Assembly (NCBI GenBank): GCA_021531775.1 | Contig: JAFBIU010000011.1 | Location: 1 to 64,000 of the forward strand | Length of the DNA: 64,000 nucleotides | Source of the DNA: Parabacteroides distasonis | GTDB taxonomy: Bacteria > Bacteroidota > Bacteroidia > Bacteroidales > Tannerellaceae | Direction of reading: 5' to 3' | Shown here: one piece after another, positions 27,401 through 35,275 of the stretch | Numbering within the stretch: the stretch's first letter is position 1 | How the letters are laid out: every line of letters begins with the position of its first letter | Notes under the pieces: model-generated | Database searches by the model: none | What the model saw: the letters and a program-made list of their open reading frames with translations, nothing else | Told to the model about the DNA's origin: nothing | Program-made: the position numbers and the translations under genes

Positions 27401-27501
27401 CCATCGACGGTGTGAAGGTGCAAGACCCGGAAGCCAACGATACAGGTCGTGAATATCCGCAAAGACGAGTTGTCAACTTCGGTGTTTCTGTAACATTCTA
27501 A
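24421..27501 (+). CDS. SusC/RagA family TonB-linked outer-membrane transporter
   Basis: 1026-residue outer-membrane receptor. A signal peptide (to about residue 37, AFAQ) leads into a carboxypeptidase-D-regulatory-like beta domain (LLKGTVVDSNGEPLIGVNV ... GYRSQEIPVG). The TonB-box/plug start DEVVVVGYGVQKKVTVTGS, the plug domain and a 22-strand barrel ending in RRVVNFGVSVTF follow. It works with the SusD partner 12 bp downstream to import oligosaccharides or peptides. No sigma/anti-sigma pair, hybrid two-component gene or CAZyme sits beside it, so the ligand cannot be inferred. There is no FecR-interacting signalling domain, so it is unlikely to be anti-sigma controlled. Strong codon bias suggests high expression. 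Confidence 0.95.
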   Translation: MKEPSFKSSMRNSMTKAAAALALCTIGTSSAFAQQKLLKGTVVDSNGEPLIGVNVSVKGTTIGIITDMDGNYALEVPANSTLVFSYIGYRSQEIPVGNQTSVNVTLIEDTQKIDEVVVVGYGVQKKVTVTGSVASLKGEELKASPTTNLTNGMVGRMPGVIGFQRSDEPGGGGTTIRVRGTNSLGSNDPLVVIDGVPGRAGGLDRINPNEIESISVLKDAAAAIYGSRAANGVILVTTKRGKEGKPTVTYSGNMGFATPTRLPEVCNAYEYSVLLNEISTNAGGAPKYSAEDLELFRNGQDPWGHPNTNWYEEAIKDVSPLYRHDVSVSGGSDKFKFYVNLAANGEDGIYKNSANRYDQYSVRANLDATINDYVNLSYGTIGRMEVRHYPTYGATDIFSALVRSKPNQVGYWPSGEPGPDIEYGHNPVVMGTDATGKDLQKDYYVQNTLKLNVKIPGIEGLSFTGSATFDKYFKNRKRFATPFTLYQWDGNPEHVLTPAKKGPATPELNEQRTDQTFWMLNGVLDYSRNFGDHFVGVTVGMEGEKREQDYVNAYRKYFQAASKDDLDLGGVSEMSNSGNSWEEARLNYFGRMTYNYKERYLLEFVWRADGSYRFPKDKRYGFFPGVSAAWRASEEGWWKDNVKFIDYFKLRGSISQTGNDALLDTNGSLDRSIQYLNTYKFTGYYLFGSSYAPYLTPTRTPNPEITWEVGTTYNLGFDFKFLQNRLSWETDVFYHKRTNMLIYRNASLPETSGITLPRENLGEMCNRGFESLIGWQDRAGKVDYDVSLNMTYAKNKILYWDEVPGVPEYQQSTGHMANTSLYYVYDGVFYDQAEVDATTAKWPGARPGDIKFKDINGDGKINADDRVRAGKNAEPKFVAGLTLGARWNNFDLMMLFQGAMGGQTYVWRERAGEAGNLYKETFDNRWTPENPSHEHPRVYNRENEYWVSNQNTYYLKNTDYLRLKNVELGYTIPAVKKVGIQDLRVYVNATNLFTIDGVKVQDPEANDTGREYPQRRVVNFGVSVTF

Positions 27502-27513
27502 AAACGAGTTATT

Positions 27514-29415
27514 ATGAAAAACATTAAAAATATATTATTAGCATTGGCGTTCGGATCGACCCTGACGTTGGGCTCTTGCTCGGACTTCATGGATCTTACC
27601 CCGAACAACGAATACGATGAAACCGACGTTTTCGGTTCCGCAGCGTTGACACAGGCATTGGTCAATCAGGTATATGCATACGTACGTGACGGTGCGAAGG
27701 AGCATACAACCGACGGTTTGACGGATGATGCTTACTTTACACACAACTACGGTCAGATTCCGGTGAACGAGGCGAACGTTTCAGAAAGTGACTTGCAGTG
27801 GTACAACAATGATAACTGTCCGTTCAAATGGTCACGTATCTACAAAGGTATCCGTTATGCAAACTCCGTGATCGCTCACATCGACGAAGTACCGGCTGAA
27901 GCGGGTTATAGTCTGAATCAGATCAAGGGTGAAGCCTACTTCCTGCGTGCTTACCTCTATACGGAAATGGTCCGTGGTTACGGTGGTGTGCCTATCGTAA
28001 AGGATGCCTATGAGATGACCGATACAGAGGCGATGATGCAGCCGCGTAACAACATCAACGAATGTCTGGACTTCATTCTGTCTGATATTGCCGTCGCAGA
28101 GCAGAACTTGCCGGAAACCGTTTCTGCAGCCAACTTGGGCCGTGCGACCAAATATGCAGCTACCGCTTTGAAGGCTCGTATCCTGTTGCACATTGCCAGC
28201 CCGTTGTATGCTGATCGTACCGTCAATACATTGGCTGTAAACCAGTACAATGGTGACCAGAAAGCCTTGTATAGTCAGGCTAAGGCTGCTGCTGACGAGG
28301 TAATCAATTCAGGCATTTATTCCTTGATCGACTGCCGTGGCGGTATCAACACCGAGCGTGCCAACAAGTGGAACAAGATCATGACTACCAACAACAACGA
28401 GCAGATCTGGACCCGTCAGTTCGGTCAGTTGTCCATGAGCGGTATCGACCGTAACTTTTTGCCGTTGCAGCATGGTCCGAACGGTTATCACAACTGGTCC
28501 GGTATGACTCCGACTCAGGATTTGGTAATGGCGTTCGAGTTTGATGATGGTACGATGCCGACAGGTATGACGAAACCGGGCGACCACCAGGTGGGTAATC
28601 CCTACAACGGTCGTGAACCGCGTTTCTATGCGACTGTAGGTACAGACGGTAACGAATGGGGTCGTCCGCGTCCCGCCGACGCACAGGGTCTGGACCCGAC
28701 GCCACTGGGCCGTCTGCAGTGCGGTTATTATGAGGTAACGGATGGTGATTCTAACATTGAACTTGAGTTGCCGGACGGTTCAAAAGTTGCGTTCAAGGGT
28801 ATGAACGGTATTGATACCCGTAAGGGCCCGATCGAGGACTGGAACGGTTCTTGGACAAGTTACTATGAACGTAAGCTGATCGACCCGACAGTGGATGGTC
28901 AGAACTATCCGCAGAACGTACCCTGGACATTCATCCGTCTGGCTGAGATGTACATGATCGCGGCAGAGGCATGTGTGGAATTGGGTGATCTGGAAGGTGC
29001 CGCATCTTATCTGGATGCTATCCGTGGCCGTATCGACCTGAAGCCGACTAAGGAGGCGTTGACCGTACAGGGCAAGCAGTTCAACCAGGCTGACATGCGT
29101 GAATTCGTTCGCCACGAACGCCGTGTTGAATTTGCATACGAAGGCTTCCGTTACTTCGACGTTCGTCGCTGGATGATCGCTCCGCAGACCAACAACAAGG
29201 AGTTGACCGGTATGTTGATTTACGCTCGTCTGAAACCGGGCAAGACTGCCAACAAGCCCTACATCCACAACGAAGAGACTTGGGACTACTACTATTGGGT
29301 ACAGAGCCTGAGCTTCCGTGAAAACCGTCGGTGGGATAACAAGATGTATTTCGCTCCGATTAGCCGTGACGAAAGGAATCGTAACCCTCAGTTGGAGCAG
29401 AATCCCGGAATGTAA
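27514..29415 (+). CDS. SusD/RagB family nutrient-binding lipoprotein
   Basis: 633-residue surface lipoprotein. The signal peptide ends in TLTLGSCSDF (lipobox Cys about residue 22). Helical TPR-like SusD repeats (IKGEAYFLRAYLYTEMVRGYGGVPIV) and the C-terminal RHERRVEFAYEGFRYFDVRRW motif are classic. It forms the lid over the preceding SusC transporter. The operon ends here, with a terminator about 100 bp downstream and a weaker 8-bp hairpin at 29434-29459 before it. Confidence 0.95.
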   Translation: MKNIKNILLALAFGSTLTLGSCSDFMDLTPNNEYDETDVFGSAALTQALVNQVYAYVRDGAKEHTTDGLTDDAYFTHNYGQIPVNEANVSESDLQWYNNDNCPFKWSRIYKGIRYANSVIAHIDEVPAEAGYSLNQIKGEAYFLRAYLYTEMVRGYGGVPIVKDAYEMTDTEAMMQPRNNINECLDFILSDIAVAEQNLPETVSAANLGRATKYAATALKARILLHIASPLYADRTVNTLAVNQYNGDQKALYSQAKAAADEVINSGIYSLIDCRGGINTERANKWNKIMTTNNNEQIWTRQFGQLSMSGIDRNFLPLQHGPNGYHNWSGMTPTQDLVMAFEFDDGTMPTGMTKPGDHQVGNPYNGREPRFYATVGTDGNEWGRPRPADAQGLDPTPLGRLQCGYYEVTDGDSNIELELPDGSKVAFKGMNGIDTRKGPIEDWNGSWTSYYERKLIDPTVDGQNYPQNVPWTFIRLAEMYMIAAEACVELGDLEGAASYLDAIRGRIDLKPTKEALTVQGKQFNQADMREFVRHERRVEFAYEGFRYFDVRRWMIAPQTNNKELTGMLIYARLKPGKTANKPYIHNEETWDYYYWVQSLSFRENRRWDNKMYFAPISRDERNRNPQLEQNPGM

Positions 29416-29516
29416 TAGGTATTCCGTGTTTGCGATTGCGCTCTGTCAAGGGCGCAGTCGTTTACCATATTGACAATTAAATCGAAAACGCACATAGGCA
29501 ATTAAGTCGTTATTAT

Positions 29517-29559
29517 TCCCTATCATCTCCTGTGAAGAAGGTGGTAGGGACTTTTTTTT
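29517..29559 (+). terminator. Terminator of the susC/susD operon
   Basis: 12-bp stem TCCCTATCATCT (29517-29528) with AGGTGGTAGGGA (29539-29550), two wobbles, followed by C and eight T. Confidence 0.88.
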
Positions 29560-29636
29560 GAAGATATCTTCATAGCCTCGCGAAGATATCTTCGCTGGCG
29601 TACGAAGATATCTTCGTTGAGCTGTGAAGACGGCTT
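29560..29636. repeat. Array of 12-bp palindromes at an exact 22-bp period
   Basis: The palindrome GAAGATATCTTC occurs at 29560-29571, 29582-29593 and 29604-29615, each start exactly 22 bp apart and separated by three different 10-bp spacers. A degenerate fourth unit begins GAAGAC at 29626, again 22 bp on. The array fills the whole space between the susD terminator T-run and the stop codon of the convergent M48 gene. Role unknown. Confidence 0.9.
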
Positions 29637-30426
29637 ATTTCTTCAATGCACTTTTGATGCTCGGCAGAGCAGCCTCGATGTCAGCAATGCGACGGGCATC
29701 ACTCGGGTGTGTGCTCATGAACTCCGGAGTCTGACCACTACCGGATGCAGACATCTTCTTCCAGAAAGAGACAGCCGTATCAGGATTGTAACCCGCCATG
29801 GTCATGAACACCAGTCCCATGTAGTCGGCCTCCGTTTCGTGCTTGCGGGAGAAGGGTAACATCACGCCATACTGTGCACCGAGCCCATAGACTGTATTGG
29901 CCACGTTCTGCACAGAAGCACTCCGGTTCTGTACCGCTGCACCGACTATGGCTGCTCCATATTGCGCCATCAGTTGCTGGCTCATGCGCTCGTTACTATG
30001 CTTCGCTACGGCATGTGCCACCTCATGACCTACCACTACGGCCAATTCATCCTCCGAAGAGACAATCTTCATCAATCCCTCATAGACCACAATCTTGCCG
30101 CCTGGCATACAGAAGGCATTGACCTGCGTGTCCTGCACCAAGTTGAATTCCCAGGCAAAGTTCTTCACTTCGTCGGCCATGCCGTTGTTCTTCAAGTAGG
30201 TCTCTGTAGCTGCTGCGATCTTCTTGCCAACCCGTGTCACCATGGCGGTCTGAGATTTGTTGGTCGATTTCTTGGCCGTCTTGATGTATTCGTTGTATTG
30301 TGTCAGGCTGGAAGAGAGAACTTCACTGTCCGATACTAACAATACCTGCTTACGACCGGTCAACGGCACACTGGAGCAACCGGTGAGCAGACACAACGCC
30401 ATTGCGATGGATGCAATCTTCTTCAT
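29635..30426 (-). CDS. M48 family metalloprotease lipoprotein
   Basis: 263-residue periplasm-facing zinc protease of the LoiP/YggG (M48) type. The lipobox is CLLTGC (Cys17). The zinc motif HEVAH is at residues 134-138, and HETEADYMG supplies the third ligand Glu. No C-terminal TPR domain (BepA-like) is present, and length is typical of the short form. Such proteases degrade misfolded outer-membrane proteins. The gene is monocistronic, divergent from argR. Confidence 0.92.
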   Translation of the reverse strand: MKKIASIAMALCLLTGCSSVPLTGRKQVLLVSDSEVLSSSLTQYNEYIKTAKKSTNKSQTAMVTRVGKKIAAATETYLKNNGMADEVKNFAWEFNLVQDTQVNAFCMPGGKIVVYEGLMKIVSSEDELAVVVGHEVAHAVAKHSNERMSQQLMAQYGAAIVGAAVQNRSASVQNVANTVYGLGAQYGVMLPFSRKHETEADYMGLVFMTMAGYNPDTAVSFWKKMSASGSGQTPEFMSTHPSDARRIADIEAALPSIKSALKK

Positions 30427-30549
30427 ACGTTTTCTATTTTTGTTGTTCTTTGACTACAAAAGTACGATTTATCTGCCAACCCTGTTGCGCTTGCCACACT
30501 TTCTCCGAAAAAAGAGTAGGGAACTGCATAATTATTCGGAATATATTAC

Positions 30550-30557
30550 TATCTTTG
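30550..30557 (+). promoter_or_regulatory. -7 element TATCTTTG for the arg operon
   Basis: Exact TAnnTTTG match 27 bp before the argR ATG; transcription would start around 30562, so the ARG box below is at the very 5' end of the transcript. Confidence 0.6.
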
Positions 30558-30565
30558 CATCCGTT

Positions 30566-30583
30566 TTTGCATAAATATACAAG
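30566..30583 (+). promoter_or_regulatory. Near-consensus ARG box at the argR start
   Basis: The 18-bp sequence TTTGCATAAATATACAAG ends directly before the argR ATG. Against the E. coli ArgR consensus WNTGAATWWWWATTCANW it deviates at three positions, keeping both TG.AT and AT.CA half-sites and the AT centre. It sits just downstream of the -7 element and over the ribosome-binding region, where bound ArgR could block transcription start. Autoregulation of the operon is inferred. Confidence 0.6.
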
Positions 30584-31045
30584 ATGAGTACAAAAAAGGA
30601 ACGTTTGGATGTGATCTGCCAGATCTTGCGGAAAGAGGCAGTCGGAAGCCAAGAAGAGTTGATAAAGCTTTTAGAAGCAAGAGGGTTTACGGTAACACAA
30701 TCGACGCTCTCGCGCGACATTCGCCAGTTGAAGGTGGTGAAGGTGCATGACAAAGAGGGTAATTATGCATATCGTTTGCCTGAATATGCAGACTCGTTGC
30801 GGCTGATGGATGAGAACTCTACGCGAGTGGAGGTCGATCGGGCGCAGATGAATGTGGAGTTTTCCGGCAATTTGGCTGTTGTCCATACACGTCCCGGCTA
30901 TGCGATGGGTATCGCATCGGATATCGATTCCCATTCGCCCAACGAAATCTTGGCGACCATTGCCGGCGATGACACCATCCTGGTGGTTCCGCGTGAAGGG
31001 GTCAGCCGTGAAGAGGTTGTTCGGGCTTTGGCTCGTTTTATCTAA
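30584..31045 (+). CDS. argR: Arginine repressor ArgR
   Basis: 153-residue regulator. The N-terminal winged helix (RLDVICQILRKEAVGSQEEL ... VTQSTLSRDIRQLKVVKV) binds ARG boxes, and the C-terminal domain (LAVVHTRPGYAMGIASDIDS, ATIAGDDTILVVPR) forms the hexamer and binds arginine at the GDD motif. It heads the operon argR-GNAT-argG-argC-argD and has an ARG box just upstream, so it probably represses its own operon when arginine is plentiful. Confidence 0.95.
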   Translation: MSTKKERLDVICQILRKEAVGSQEELIKLLEARGFTVTQSTLSRDIRQLKVVKVHDKEGNYAYRLPEYADSLRLMDENSTRVEVDRAQMNVEFSGNLAVVHTRPGYAMGIASDIDSHSPNEILATIAGDDTILVVPREGVSREEVVRALARFI

Positions 31046-31093
31046 TATATATAATGTAAGGTAGCGTATAATTTAGAAAGATTCATAATTCGG

Positions 31094-31678
31094 ATGAAAG
31101 AGGAACAAGAAATTGATGTGATGATCGCAGAGGCTTCCCACGAGGAGTATGTGGACACCATCCTGCAGACCATCGAAGAGGCAGCGAAGGTACGTGGCAC
31201 CGGTATTGCCAAGCGTACGCATGAGTATGTTGCCCAGAAGATGAAAGAGGGAAAAGCGGTGATTGCCTTGGCTGGTACTAAATTTGCCGGCTTCAGCTAC
31301 ATTGAGTCATGGGGCAACAAGCAGTATGTCACCACCTCCGGACTGATCGTGCATCCCAAATACCGTCATCTTGGCGTTGCGAAACGTATCAAGGATATGA
31401 CGTTCCAACTGGCCCGTATGCGCTGGCCGAAAGCCAAGGTGTTCAGTCTGACTTCGGGTGCAGCCGTCATGAAGATGAATACGGAACTGGGTTATGTGCC
31501 GGTTACCTTTGCCGATCTGACGGATGACGAAGCCTTCTGGCGGGGTTGCAATGGATGTATCAACCACGATATTCTGGAGCGCACGGGCCGGAAGTATTGC
31601 ATCTGCACCGCCATGTTGTTCGACCCGGCCGATCCGCATCGGGCTTTGCGCGAACAGCAGAGTCGTCAGCAACAATAG
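31094..31678 (+). CDS. GNAT acyltransferase in the arginine operon
   Basis: 194-residue GNAT protein. The acyl-CoA binding motif is in VHPKYRHLGVAKRIKDMTF (the R/Q-x-x-G-x-G/A loop). A C-terminal cysteine-rich stretch (CNGCINHDILERTGRKYCIC) is unusual for a GNAT. It is the second gene of the arg operon, 48 bp after argR and 50 bp before argG. Bacteroidales lack a classic ArgA, and some make arginine through N-succinyl intermediates; this gene is a natural candidate for the N-acylglutamate synthase step. That function is inferred from position. Confidence 0.8.
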   Translation: MKEEQEIDVMIAEASHEEYVDTILQTIEEAAKVRGTGIAKRTHEYVAQKMKEGKAVIALAGTKFAGFSYIESWGNKQYVTTSGLIVHPKYRHLGVAKRIKDMTFQLARMRWPKAKVFSLTSGAAVMKMNTELGYVPVTFADLTDDEAFWRGCNGCINHDILERTGRKYCICTAMLFDPADPHRALREQQSRQQQ

Positions 31679-31728
31679 TGAGTTTTTTTTACGTAGCATA
31701 TCCTAATCGAAATATAAAATAGACAGTC

Positions 31729-32928
31729 ATGAAGAAGAAAGTCGTAGTAGCCTTCAGCGGGGGATTGGATACCTCGTTTACGGTGATGTATTTAGCCAAA
31801 GAGAAGGGCTATGAAGTGTATGCCGCTTGTGCCAATACAGGTGGTTTCAGTGCCGAGCAGTTGAAACAGAACGAGGAGAACGCGTACAAGTTGGGCGCCA
31901 CCAAATATGTAACGCTCGACGTGACGCAGGAGTATTATGAGAAGAGTTTGAAATACATGGTGTTTGGTAATGTGTTGCGCAACGGAACCTATCCGATCTC
32001 GGTGAGCTCGGAGCGTATCTTCCAAGCGCTGGCCATTGCCCGCTATGCCAATGAGATCGGTGCCGATGCCATTGCCCATGGTTCAACCGGTGCTGGTAAC
32101 GACCAGATCCGTTTCGACATGACCTTCTTGGTGTTGGCTCCGAACGTGGAGATCATCACCTTGACACGTGATATGGCGTTGAGCCGCGACTATGAGATCA
32201 ACTACTTGAAGGAGCATGGCTTCGAGGCTGACTTCGTCAAGATGAAATATTCATACAATGTCGGTCTGTGGGGAACCTCCATCTGCGGTGGTGAGATTCT
32301 GGATTCAGCACAGGGTCTGCCGGAGAGTGCCTACCTGAAGCAGGTGACCAAGACAGGCAGCGAGCAGTTGCGCATCGAATTCAAGCAGGGTGAGATCTAT
32401 GCTGTCAACGGAGAGGTGTTTGAAGACAAGATCAAGGCTATCCAGAAGGTAGAGGAGATTGGTGCCGCTTACGGTATCGGCCGTGACATGCACGTGGGCG
32501 ATACGATCATCGGTATCAAGGGTCGTGTCGGTTTCGAGGCAGCCGCTCCCATGTTGATCATCGGTGCACACCGTTTCTTGGAGAAATATACGTTGAGCAA
32601 GTGGCAGCAGTACTGGAAGGATCAGGTAGCCAACTGGTATGGAATGTTCCTGCATGAGAGCCAGTACTTAGAGCCGGTGATGCGCGATATCGAGGCCATG
32701 CTGCAGAAGTCGCAGCGAAATGTCAACGGTACCGTAACGTTGGAATTGCGTCCGTTGTCCTTCTCGACCGTCGGTGTCGAGTCGAAGGATGATTTGGTGA
32801 AGACCAAGTTCGGCGAGTATGGCGAGATGCAGAAGGGTTGGACCGCTGAGGATGCCAAAGGCTTCATCAAGGTCACTTCCACTCCGTTACGTGTCTATTA
32901 TACGAACCATCAGGACGAGACGATATGA
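31729..32928 (+). CDS. argG: Argininosuccinate synthase
   Basis: 399-residue enzyme joining citrulline and aspartate with ATP. The N-terminal PP-loop is VVAFSGGLDTSF, and YPISVSSERIFQA and STGAGNDQIRFD are substrate-binding motifs. Its C-terminal region is shorter than in E. coli ArgG, as is usual for this subgroup. The last four bases overlap the argC start (ATGA at 32925-32928), indicating translational coupling. Confidence 0.95.
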   Translation: MKKKVVVAFSGGLDTSFTVMYLAKEKGYEVYAACANTGGFSAEQLKQNEENAYKLGATKYVTLDVTQEYYEKSLKYMVFGNVLRNGTYPISVSSERIFQALAIARYANEIGADAIAHGSTGAGNDQIRFDMTFLVLAPNVEIITLTRDMALSRDYEINYLKEHGFEADFVKMKYSYNVGLWGTSICGGEILDSAQGLPESAYLKQVTKTGSEQLRIEFKQGEIYAVNGEVFEDKIKAIQKVEEIGAAYGIGRDMHVGDTIIGIKGRVGFEAAAPMLIIGAHRFLEKYTLSKWQQYWKDQVANWYGMFLHESQYLEPVMRDIEAMLQKSQRNVNGTVTLELRPLSFSTVGVESKDDLVKTKFGEYGEMQKGWTAEDAKGFIKVTSTPLRVYYTNHQDETI

Positions 32929-33893
32929 TCAAGTGCGGTATTATCGGTGGGGCAGGTTACACGGCAGGCGAATTGATTCGCCTGTTGCTCAATCATCCGG
33001 ATGCGGAGATCGTGTTTGTAAATAGTACCAGCAATGCGGGTAACCGAGTGACGGATGTCCATGGTGGACTGTATGGCGAGACCGATCTGGTCTTCACGGA
33101 CCAGCTGCCGTTGGACAAGATCGATCTGCTCTTTTTCTGTACGGCCCATGGTGACACACGCAAGTTCATGGAGAGCCATGAGGTGCCGGCCGAATTGAAG
33201 ATCATCGACCTGAGCCAGGACTACCGGATCGCTTCGCCGGAGCATGACTTCGTCTATGGTCTGCCGGAATTGAACCGTCGTCGGATCTGCAAGGCGATGC
33301 ACATAGCCAATCCGGGCTGTTTTGCTACCTGTATTCAGTTGGGTATTCTGCCGTTGGCCAAACATCATCTGTTGAATGCGGATGTGCATGTCCATGCCAT
33401 CACCGGTTCGACGGGCGCCGGAGTCAAGCCGTCGCCTACGTCGCACTTCAGTTGGCGGAATGACAACATTTCGATCTATAAGCCCTTCACGCACCAGCAC
33501 CTGGCCGAGATCAAACAGAGCTTCCGGCAGTTGCAGCCCGATTTCCAGGCTGAGGTGAACTTCATTCCGGTGCGGGGCAACTTCTCACGTGGTATCTTCG
33601 CCACGCTCTACCTGGACTGTCCGGTCGAGCTGGAGGAGGTGCGCCGGTTGTATGAGGAGTATTATGACGATCACCACTTCACCTTTGTGACCGATAAACC
33701 GTTGGATCTGAAGCAGGTGGTGAATACGAACAAGTGTCTGATCAACCTGCAGAAGATTGGCGACAAATTGCTGATCACCTCCTGCATCGACAACCTGCTG
33801 AAGGGTGCCAGTGGTCAGGCTGTTCACAACATGAATCTTTTGTTTAACTTGGAAGAGACCGTCGGTCTGCATCTGAAGCCGTCGGCATTTTAA
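32925..33893 (+). CDS. argC: N-acetyl-gamma-glutamyl-phosphate reductase
   Basis: 322-residue NADPH-dependent reductase of arginine synthesis, step 3. The Rossmann loop is GIIGGAGYTAGEL and the catalytic Cys132 is in ANPGCFATC. In Bacteroidales the physiological substrate may carry a succinyl instead of an acetyl group. It overlaps argG by 4 bp and ends 5 bp before argD. Confidence 0.95.
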   Translation: MIKCGIIGGAGYTAGELIRLLLNHPDAEIVFVNSTSNAGNRVTDVHGGLYGETDLVFTDQLPLDKIDLLFFCTAHGDTRKFMESHEVPAELKIIDLSQDYRIASPEHDFVYGLPELNRRRICKAMHIANPGCFATCIQLGILPLAKHHLLNADVHVHAITGSTGAGVKPSPTSHFSWRNDNISIYKPFTHQHLAEIKQSFRQLQPDFQAEVNFIPVRGNFSRGIFATLYLDCPVELEEVRRLYEEYYDDHHFTFVTDKPLDLKQVVNTNKCLINLQKIGDKLLITSCIDNLLKGASGQAVHNMNLLFNLEETVGLHLKPSAF

Positions 33894-33898
33894 TTGCG

Positions 33899-35026
33899 AT
33901 GAAATTATTTGATGTTTATCCTTTATTCAATATCGAGATTGTCAAAGGCCAGGGTTGTCATGTGTGGGACAAGGAGGGAAACGAGTACTTGGACCTGTAT
34001 GGCGGCCATGCCGTGATTTCCGTAGGTCATAGCCATCCGACCTACGTGAAGGCGATCTCGGAGCAGGTGAGCAAGTTGGGCTTCTACTCCAACTCGGTCA
34101 TCAACAGTCTGCAACAGACCTTGGCCGACAAACTGGGCAAGGCGTGTGGCTATGACGAGTATTCGCTCTTTCTGATCAACTCCGGTGCGGAGGCCAACGA
34201 GAATGCTTTGAAGTTGGCATCGTTCCACAATGGCAAGAAGCGGGTGTTGGCCCTGCGTCATGCCTTCCATGGCCGTACGTCGGCTGCCGTGCGTGTGACG
34301 GACAATCCGAAGATCATTGCACCGGTCAACGAGGATCTGGCGGTGACCTATCTGCCGCTGAACGATGCGGATGCTTTTGAGGCTGAGTTGAAGAAGGGGG
34401 ATGTCTCTTCGGTCATCATCGAAGGTATTCAGGGCGTTGGCGGTATTCAGGTACCGACCGACAGCTTCATGCAGGAGTTGCGTGCGCTCTGTACGAAATA
34501 CCAGGCCGTCATGATTGTGGATGAGATCCAGTCCGGTTATGGCCGGAGCGGTAAATTCTTTGCCCATCAATATGCCTCGATCCGTCCCGATATCATCACG
34601 GTAGCGAAGGGCATTGCCAACGGTTTCCCGATGGGAGCGGTGTTGATCAGCCCAATCTTCAAGCCGGTATATGGCATGTTGGGTACCACCTTTGGCGGTA
34701 ACCACCTGGCATGTGCTGCCGCGATTGCCGTGCTCGACATCATGCAGGAGGAGCAGTTGGTGAAGAATGCGGCTCAGGTGGGTGACTATCTGTTGCAGGA
34801 GTTGCAGCAGTTGCCGGGCATCAAGGAGATCCGTGGTCGCGGTTTGATGATCGGTATTGAGTTTGAACAGTCCATCAAGGAGATCCGGAGTAAGTTGCTC
34901 TTCGAAGAGAAGGTCTTCACCGGTGTGGCTGGTACCAACACGATCCGTCTGTTGCCGCCGCTCTGCCTGACTCTCGAAGAGGCTGCCGAGTTCATGAAGC
35001 GCTTCAAGAAGGTATTGGGCTGTTAA
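33899..35026 (+). CDS. argD: N-acylornithine aminotransferase
   Basis: 375-residue class III PLP aminotransferase, step 4 of arginine synthesis. The PLP lysine is Lys237 in TVAKGIANGFPMG, and the cofactor-binding DEIQSGYGRSG precedes it. TTFGGNHLACAAA is the phosphate-binding motif. It is the last gene of the operon before a strong terminator. The carbamoyltransferase (argF type), argH and argE are not here; argB lies 20 kb away at 55.0 kb. Confidence 0.94.
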   Translation: MKLFDVYPLFNIEIVKGQGCHVWDKEGNEYLDLYGGHAVISVGHSHPTYVKAISEQVSKLGFYSNSVINSLQQTLADKLGKACGYDEYSLFLINSGAEANENALKLASFHNGKKRVLALRHAFHGRTSAAVRVTDNPKIIAPVNEDLAVTYLPLNDADAFEAELKKGDVSSVIIEGIQGVGGIQVPTDSFMQELRALCTKYQAVMIVDEIQSGYGRSGKFFAHQYASIRPDIITVAKGIANGFPMGAVLISPIFKPVYGMLGTTFGGNHLACAAAIAVLDIMQEEQLVKNAAQVGDYLLQELQQLPGIKEIRGRGLMIGIEFEQSIKEIRSKLLFEEKVFTGVAGTNTIRLLPPLCLTLEEAAEFMKRFKKVLGC

Positions 35027-35052
35027 GATCGTTCCTCTTCCCATATAGCATG

Positions 35053-35100
35053 GCTGCCTGCCAAGAGTTGATTCTTCGCTCTTGACAGGCAGCTTTTTTT
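35053..35100 (+). terminator. Terminator of the arg operon
   Basis: 15-bp stem with one mismatch (35053-35067 with 35079-35093), followed by seven T; 27 bp after the argD stop. Confidence 0.92.
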
Positions 35101-35203
35101 GTGCCGTTATCTATTTTGAAACAGACATGTCATACCAATGAAATAGTGTTGTATCATCCGCGCTCTATGGGAAGATGATCATGAATCTTGTTATTTTGTG
35201 AAT

Positions 35204-35250
35204 CAAAAAAAGAATCCCCCTCTCGTCTGTTGAACGGGAGGGGGATTCTT
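35204..35250 (-). terminator. Terminator of the tkt-rpiB-symporter unit
   Basis: Perfect 13-bp stem (AAGAATCCCCCTC at 35210-35222 with its complement at 35238-35250) and seven T on the minus strand; 25 bp after the symporter stop. Confidence 0.92.
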
Positions 35251-35275
35251 GCCTATCACTATACTGTGCTAACCA

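Noticed and set aside
29560-29636. Repeat array considered as a CRISPR
   Set aside because: Repeat 12 bp and spacer 10 bp are far below CRISPR sizes, repeats are palindromic, and no cas genes are in the window.
33923-35044. 373-codon minus-strand frame over argD
   Set aside because: Antisense to an intact argD with all catalytic motifs; low-complexity His/Gln/Leu-rich translation typical of a shadow frame.
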